Source of the DNA: Bacillota bacterium | Lineage (GTDB): Bacteria; Bacillota; UBA4882; UBA8346 | Assembly: GCA_023392595.1 (NCBI GenBank) | Contig: JAEVYU010000038.1 | Location: 1-26,763, forward strand | Reading direction: 5' to 3' | Length of the DNA stretch: 26,763 nt | Shown: piece after piece, positions 22,584-26,763 of the stretch | Position numbering within the stretch: the stretch's first letter is position 1 | How the letters are laid out: each line of letters opens with the position of its first letter | The notes under the pieces: model-generated | The model's input: only the letters and a program-made list of their open reading frames with translations | What the model was told of the DNA's origin: nothing | Database searches by the model: none | Program-made: the position numbers and the translations under genes

Positions 22584-24941
22584 TTACGGCAACCAATCTT
22601 CCGGCCTAAAAGTGTAATTGATCATCGAAAGCTTATGCATCAACCTCTGTGTTTCGGGGTTATCAACATGCTTAGCGATACTTTTTAACCGCTGGCGGAT
22701 TTCGTAGATTCTTTCCGACTGCAAATCCGAACTACTAATTACCGCCTCAATCGCCTTAGTAAACTCTGTTAGATTGACATTTCCTTTGTAAACATATACC
22801 TGGTAAAGTCTGTTCACAATTTTCCTAATCGCCGGATCGTCAAATTTGGAGGTTCGAATCATATCCAGCGTCATAAAAATGTCACGAACTATTGGTCCTC
22901 CGGTGAATGATGGCAAACAATACTCTACATCAGTCGCTCCTTGGCCACTGAATAAATTTTCTTTCACGCGCTCGTGAAATCCACCGCTCCGTATTTTTTC
23001 CATATACATTGTATATAGATAAAGTAACACACCCTTGGTGATGTCACCATCTTGTAACCATCCGTTGCTATGCGTAGTTATCTCTTCCGGCCACCACCGC
23101 TGCAAAACGGCCATATCACGTTTATTGGCCTGCATTTTGGAAAAAATAGCCCAATGCCACGTTACTGTTTCAAAAAGTTCTTCAGTGACCAGTACCGTAT
23201 CCGTTAGGGTTAAACTCCCCTCCCCGTTATTAAGGAATGCGAATGGGGGTATTTCCACCACAGTACAGATTTTCCCGGATTGGCCGGCGCATGAATCAAC
23301 AGAACAGTTTGACTGAAACAGGTTTTCGTAAAATAGATATGCCGTAGTCAGCGACTCCATAACTTTAGTGATTCTCTTCCGATGCTGATGATAACAGTAT
23401 ACCTCTGCAAAACCATTCCGGTCTTTCGGGAAAGTTCTTTTTTCATAGTGGTAGGGTCCAACCATTAGAAATACGTCTCGCCCATTAAGTGAGCTAAAAT
23501 GATAACGTCTTTGATATTTACCAGTTAACGATTCCATTTCCATATATTCTAAATTGGATACAGCCATATTGGCGTTATCAAGATCCACGGTTAACTCAAA
23601 GACAGCAGGGGGATGACTCACGTATTCAGCCAATAAAGTTGTTTCCGGTGAATGATGCCATGGTGTTGTATAATATTTTCGCCTATATAACGGATGAACC
23701 CCGGGGACCGGGTACCAGGCATATCCACTACGTAATAAGGAAAACTGGGGGGAGATAAAATTTATTGGCCCGTTCTGATAGGCCGAAGATAGGGGAAACC
23801 ATTCCCAAACCTGACCTAAATAAGTGATCTCCAGGGTCAGTGTGCTTTCCCTCCGGTAACGTTCCGGGATAAAAACCGTCAAAAGAGATCCCTCGTGCCG
23901 CCATTCCAGTTTTTCTCCCCTAACGGCTTTCCTAACCGTTTTCACTCTAAAATAATTACGCAGGGTAAATTGAATGCTTTCCGGGGAATCTGCCAGATTA
24001 AGTTTTACAATAGCTGTTCCTTCGAGAAAGTGGGCTGCGGTTCGCAGTTTTACAGCCAGTCGGTACGATTCTAATTTTGGATCAGCCACGCGCGCCATCT
24101 CCGTCTTGATGGGGTCACGCTCCGCTCTTTCTACCTCTTGCAAACCCAAACGAAATCCTTTTTCTCGACTTTTAAGATCCGAATATAGAGTATTACCTGT
24201 AAAAAGACAAACCATGACCCAAATTAATCCCAGTGTTAATAACCATTTTAATCGCAGGACCGGTTCTTTCCATTTAAAAGCCCGGTAAACTATACCAGCT
24301 ACTAAAAACACTACGGCAGTAAGAATATAGGCGGCGGCCAGCCATGGCATCAATGCCTGGTAAGGGAAATATCCGACAGCCGTGGATGGGGCCATTAATC
24401 TCTCTATGCCGGAACCAAGAAAAAAAAATGGAGTCCATGATGGAAAATGTGATAAATTGCCGGCGACAAAAGCTCCTATAGCCCAACAAACAGTGATAAC
24501 CGGATATAGATACCATGAAGAGCGCGTGGTTAAGCCGATCAAAAAGACAAAACCTATGGAGATCATACAAATGACAATGTATTTCAAAGTAAGGAAAGCT
24601 AAAAGCTGAGGATTCAGCACCCACTCGGCTGGTTCCATTCCCGGCAAAAAGCCTACCGTGAACAACATGAATGGCCATAGGCCAAGTAAAAGCAAAAATA
24701 CCGCCAAAGCACGAGCTAAATATAATTTTACCGTTTGATGCGGCATGGAAGCAAGAATTCCGGTAAAATCCGATTGTTTATCCCTGGTTAAAACGCTGAT
24801 GACCATATATTGAATGAGCAAAAAATCAAGACTTGGAAAGAACGCCAATACTATCACGATTAATATAGCAATTAACCAAAAAGTCTTGCTTCTCAGATAA
24901 AGTTCGATTTCGTAGGCAATAAGGTGTAATAGTAGATACAT
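22584..24941 (-). CDS. ABC-2-permease-like membrane protein with degenerate M1-peptidase-like domain
   Basis: The 785-residue protein begins with about seven hydrophobic segments (roughly 20-52, 75-97, 113-136, 144-162, 198-220, 232-248). Their layout resembles ABC-2 export permeases, including the RDKQSDFTGILASMP loop. From about 270 a large soluble part follows, with beta-rich stretches (FLEGTAIVKLNLADSPESIQ) and then a helical part similar in order to M1 aminopeptidase domains. At the place where the zinc site H-E-x-x-H is expected (about 585-600) it reads ELFETVTWHWAIFSKMQ, so the zinc site appears lost. No ABC ATPase gene is in the window. It could be a structural or sensing relative of permease/M1 fusion proteins. 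The function is unknown, and I am moderately sure of the fold. Confidence 0.65.
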   Translation of the reverse strand: MYLLLHLIAYEIELYLRSKTFWLIAILIVIVLAFFPSLDFLLIQYMVISVLTRDKQSDFTGILASMPHQTVKLYLARALAVFLLLLGLWPFMLFTVGFLPGMEPAEWVLNPQLLAFLTLKYIVICMISIGFVFLIGLTTRSSWYLYPVITVCWAIGAFVAGNLSHFPSWTPFFFLGSGIERLMAPSTAVGYFPYQALMPWLAAAYILTAVVFLVAGIVYRAFKWKEPVLRLKWLLTLGLIWVMVCLFTGNTLYSDLKSREKGFRLGLQEVERAERDPIKTEMARVADPKLESYRLAVKLRTAAHFLEGTAIVKLNLADSPESIQFTLRNYFRVKTVRKAVRGEKLEWRHEGSLLTVFIPERYRRESTLTLEITYLGQVWEWFPLSSAYQNGPINFISPQFSLLRSGYAWYPVPGVHPLYRRKYYTTPWHHSPETTLLAEYVSHPPAVFELTVDLDNANMAVSNLEYMEMESLTGKYQRRYHFSSLNGRDVFLMVGPYHYEKRTFPKDRNGFAEVYCYHQHRKRITKVMESLTTAYLFYENLFQSNCSVDSCAGQSGKICTVVEIPPFAFLNNGEGSLTLTDTVLVTEELFETVTWHWAIFSKMQANKRDMAVLQRWWPEEITTHSNGWLQDGDITKGVLLYLYTMYMEKIRSGGFHERVKENLFSGQGATDVEYCLPSFTGGPIVRDIFMTLDMIRTSKFDDPAIRKIVNRLYQVYVYKGNVNLTEFTKAIEAVISSSDLQSERIYEIRQRLKSIAKHVDNPETQRLMHKLSMINYTFRPEDWLP

Positions 24942-25098
24942 TTGGGTATCTTCTTCGATTAACTTTATTACATTTCCTGCAATTTCATTAATGAGCGAAA
25001 AAAATCGCTTTTTACATTTAACCCATTTAACCCATTCCGAACTTTTATTAATTCATATTCGTATATCCATTAAGAATAATAACCGATGGAGTGATGGT

Positions 25099-25203
25099 AT
25101 GGTGGTTATAAGAATTATAGTCATTATTGCAACCATAATAGTTATCAGCTTAATAGGTTACATGTTATGGGTTTGGAAATGGCTGATCCTGCACATCGAT
25201 TGA
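25099..25203 (+). CDS. Small single-pass membrane peptide
   Basis: Thirty-four residues, MVVIRIIVIIATIIVISLIG then YMLWVWKWLILHID: almost entirely a transmembrane helix with an aromatic-basic end. GGAG lies about 7 bases before the ATG. The frame extends upstream to 24991, but that part lacks a ribosome site. It sits 55 bases before the LpxL-like gene on the same strand, so the two could be co-transcribed. The role is unknown; very short hydrophobic frames also arise by chance. Confidence 0.4.
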   Translation: MVVIRIIVIIATIIVISLIGYMLWVWKWLILHID

Positions 25204-25258
25204 CAACTTAATCGATGATTTAAACCGAAACACATCGTTAAGAGAAAGGATAAACACT

Positions 25259-26143
25259 TTGAAAAAACACCAGAATAACCATATTCAATTTTTGTGCATA
25301 CGTATACTATTTTTGTTTGTAAAATTATTTCCATTGAAATTCAGCCATTGGCTGGCACGAAGATTAGGCTCGTTATCCTTTCAGCTTCTCAAGACGCGGC
25401 GCGATTTAACGCTTGAAAACATTCGAAATGCCCGTAAACATGGTTTTCTATCATTCGATATTTCTGATGAACAGATAACCCAAAAAATTTGGGAAAACCT
25501 CTGTTTATTGGGGCTTGAATTTGCTTATTACAAAAATTCCGTTACCAGAATTCAGCAGGCAGTCATTTTAGAAGGAAAAGAGAATTTAGAGCGTGTTTTG
25601 GCAAAGGAAGAAGGTGTGGTTTTGATTACTTTACATCTGGGAAACTGGGAACTAATGGGGATGGCTTTATCATTGGCAGGCTTTAAGGTAAATTCAATCG
25701 CTAAAATTCAAACCAACGGGCTATTCGATCGATATATTAATGATTGCCGCCGCTCCATTGGGATTAATCCCATTCCCAAAACGAATTTTTTGCGGCCGGT
25801 GTTAGAAGCATTCAAGCGTAATGAGAGCGTTGCTTTTTTTATTGATCAGGCCGATAACCATCAGGGAATTCCTATCGAGATGTTTGGACGGAAAGCTATG
25901 ATTCCCCGGGGAGCAGCGGAATTTGCCTTAAGACTGGAAAAACCAGTGGTTTTTGTCTACATCACCAGGGAAAGCCCGTATAAACACAGTTTAGTAATAT
26001 CTGAAGAAATCTCGTTAATCCGTTCCGGAAATTACGAAAACGATTTATTAAATAATACCGCTGCCTTTGCCAGGTTGATTCAATCGGTAATCCAACGTTA
26101 TCCGGAACAATGGTTATGGATGCATAAATTTTGGGATACATAA
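25259..26143 (+). CDS. LpxL/HtrB-family lipid A acyltransferase-like protein
   Basis: At 294 residues this has the usual length of LpxL/LpxM late acyltransferases. The N-terminal part (FLFVKLFPLKFSHWLARRLG) anchors it to the membrane. The catalytic H-x-x-x-x-E is HLGNWE within VVLITLHLGNWELMGMALSL, and later motifs AFFIDQADNHQGIPIEMFG and IPRGAAEFALRLEKPVVFVY match the family. It would add a secondary acyl chain to Kdo-lipid A. The start is TTG, supported by AGAAAGGA about 8 bases upstream. It stands apart from, and opposite in strand to, the Kdo block at 16.5-22.1 kb. The fatty acid and position are unknown. Confidence 0.85.
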   Translation: MKKHQNNHIQFLCIRILFLFVKLFPLKFSHWLARRLGSLSFQLLKTRRDLTLENIRNARKHGFLSFDISDEQITQKIWENLCLLGLEFAYYKNSVTRIQQAVILEGKENLERVLAKEEGVVLITLHLGNWELMGMALSLAGFKVNSIAKIQTNGLFDRYINDCRRSIGINPIPKTNFLRPVLEAFKRNESVAFFIDQADNHQGIPIEMFGRKAMIPRGAAEFALRLEKPVVFVYITRESPYKHSLVISEEISLIRSGNYENDLLNNTAAFARLIQSVIQRYPEQWLWMHKFWDT

Positions 26144-26200
26144 TTTTAGTGTAGCCGATAATCAGAAAGCCTTATCCTTTTATGATATTATAGATTCTGC

Positions 26201-26241
26201 AGCCATCTGACCGTTCAACACCTCGTTCCGGTCAGATGGCT
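26201..26241. repeat. Perfect 13-bp-stem inverted repeat after the LpxL-like gene
   Basis: AGCCATCTGACCG (26201-26213) pairs with CGGTCAGATGGCT (26229-26241) over a 15-base loop. It starts 58 bases past the stop. No T-run follows on the plus strand, so it is a strong hairpin that may stabilise or partly end the transcript rather than a textbook terminator. Confidence 0.6.
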
Positions 26242-26431
26242 CATAAGAAGGTGAAAATCGTCACCCTGGAAACTCCTGTTACAGGTCTTCACTCCATGGA
26301 TCGGTCATTATAAAGAGTCCCGGTTATATCCTCAAAGTAGATGTTCGGATTCCAAAGACCGTTCCGGATCTTCAATAATGGCGTTGTGAAGTTTTAAAGT
26401 AAAAAAGCCTACCTCAACAGATCTATAATAT

Positions 26432-26763
26432 TCAGCATCCCGGTGACATAAAGTATTCAACGTTCCTCTTTCGTAAAGAACCAGTATATTTGAAAGCAGC
26501 AATCAAACAAAGCGTATAGGAAATTAATTCACTGATTTCTTCCACTGCATTTTTTACCACCCGGATATAGGACTTACCTAATAAATCTTGCCATAAAATT
26601 TGCATTCCAATCAATCTGGAAAAAGCCAACACCAGTAAAAGCCCACCAACCATAATATAGTAGCTTTCACTCTTGCAGAAATGATTTAATCCATCCAAAG
26701 TATTCTCTTTATGTTTAAAAGCTAAAATGATGCAAAACAAAGCGATGGCCATTGCAATATAAA
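26432..26763 (-). CDS. Unknown membrane protein, C-terminal part only
   Basis: The minus-strand frame is open from the window edge (tat att gca atg gcc) to a stop at 26432. The visible ~109 residues hold three hydrophobic segments: YIAMAIALFCIILAF, then YIMVGGLLLVLAFSRLIGMQ, then ISELISYTLCLIAAFKYTGS. Short charged loops separate them, and the C-terminal tail is RKRNVEYFMSPGC. The gene probably starts outside the window; an internal ATG at 26752 has no ribosome site. I recognise no family. Confidence 0.55.
   Translation of the reverse strand, partial: YIAMAIALFCIILAFKHKENTLDGLNHFCKSESYYIMVGGLLLVLAFSRLIGMQILWQDLLGKSYIRVVKNAVEEISELISYTLCLIAAFKYTGSLRKRNVEYFMSPGC

Overview
The window looks like chromosome of a diderm, probably spore-forming member of the Bacillota. 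Two things suggest this. There is a contiguous lipid A/Kdo block on the minus strand (kdsD, kdsC, kdsA, lpxK, waaA-like, DUF374 acyltransferase), with an LpxL-like acyltransferase nearby, so the cell should have an LPS-type outer membrane. A Spo0E-like phosphatase and SinR-type XRE regulators are also present. Several TTG/GTG starts behind strong AGGAGG sites fit Bacillota. I cannot name the genus.

The left third (1-7.4 kb) is accessory. It holds a frameshifted small protein at the left edge, a frameshifted SymE-like gene, an XRE regulator, a three-helix membrane protein, and a ~1,050-residue nuclease/STAND-type NTPase gene split by two compensating frameshifts. A small gene interrupted by TGA follows. 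This island is flanked by two diverged inverted copies (about 371-610 and 5890-6197) of a non-coding repeat whose hairpin stems show compensatory base changes. To its right lie a MITE-like inverted-repeat element, a hairpin cluster and a 42-bp tandem repeat.

The middle (7.4-12.9 kb) holds a fructokinase-type PfkB kinase, an XRE regulator divergent from a Spo0E-like gene with a palindromic operator between them, a DJ-1/PfpI protein, an LCMT-type methyltransferase with its own promoter and palindrome, and a secreted CBM2-linker-CE2 esterase. A bidirectional terminator closes this part.

The right part (12.9-26.8 kb) is mostly minus strand. Reading right to left, the DUF374 acyltransferase, waaA, lpxK, kdsA, kdsC and kdsD are tightly packed or overlapping, consistent with one operon making Kdo and attaching it to lipid A. 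After a 171-bp gap with a sigma-A-like promoter come a butyryl-CoA-dehydrogenase-type gene, a ~155-bp MITE-like insertion, etfB and a ferredoxin-domain etfA, forming an acyl-CoA dehydrogenase/electron-transfer module. To the right of the LPS block are a large ABC-2-permease-like membrane protein with a degenerate M1-peptidase-like domain, a tiny membrane peptide, the LpxL-like enzyme, and the end of an unknown membrane protein.

The best candidates for something new are the covarying repeat pair around the island and the broken nuclease-NTPase locus with its small membrane neighbour. Altered active-site motifs in the WaaA-like protein and the pseudo-M1 membrane protein are also worth checking.
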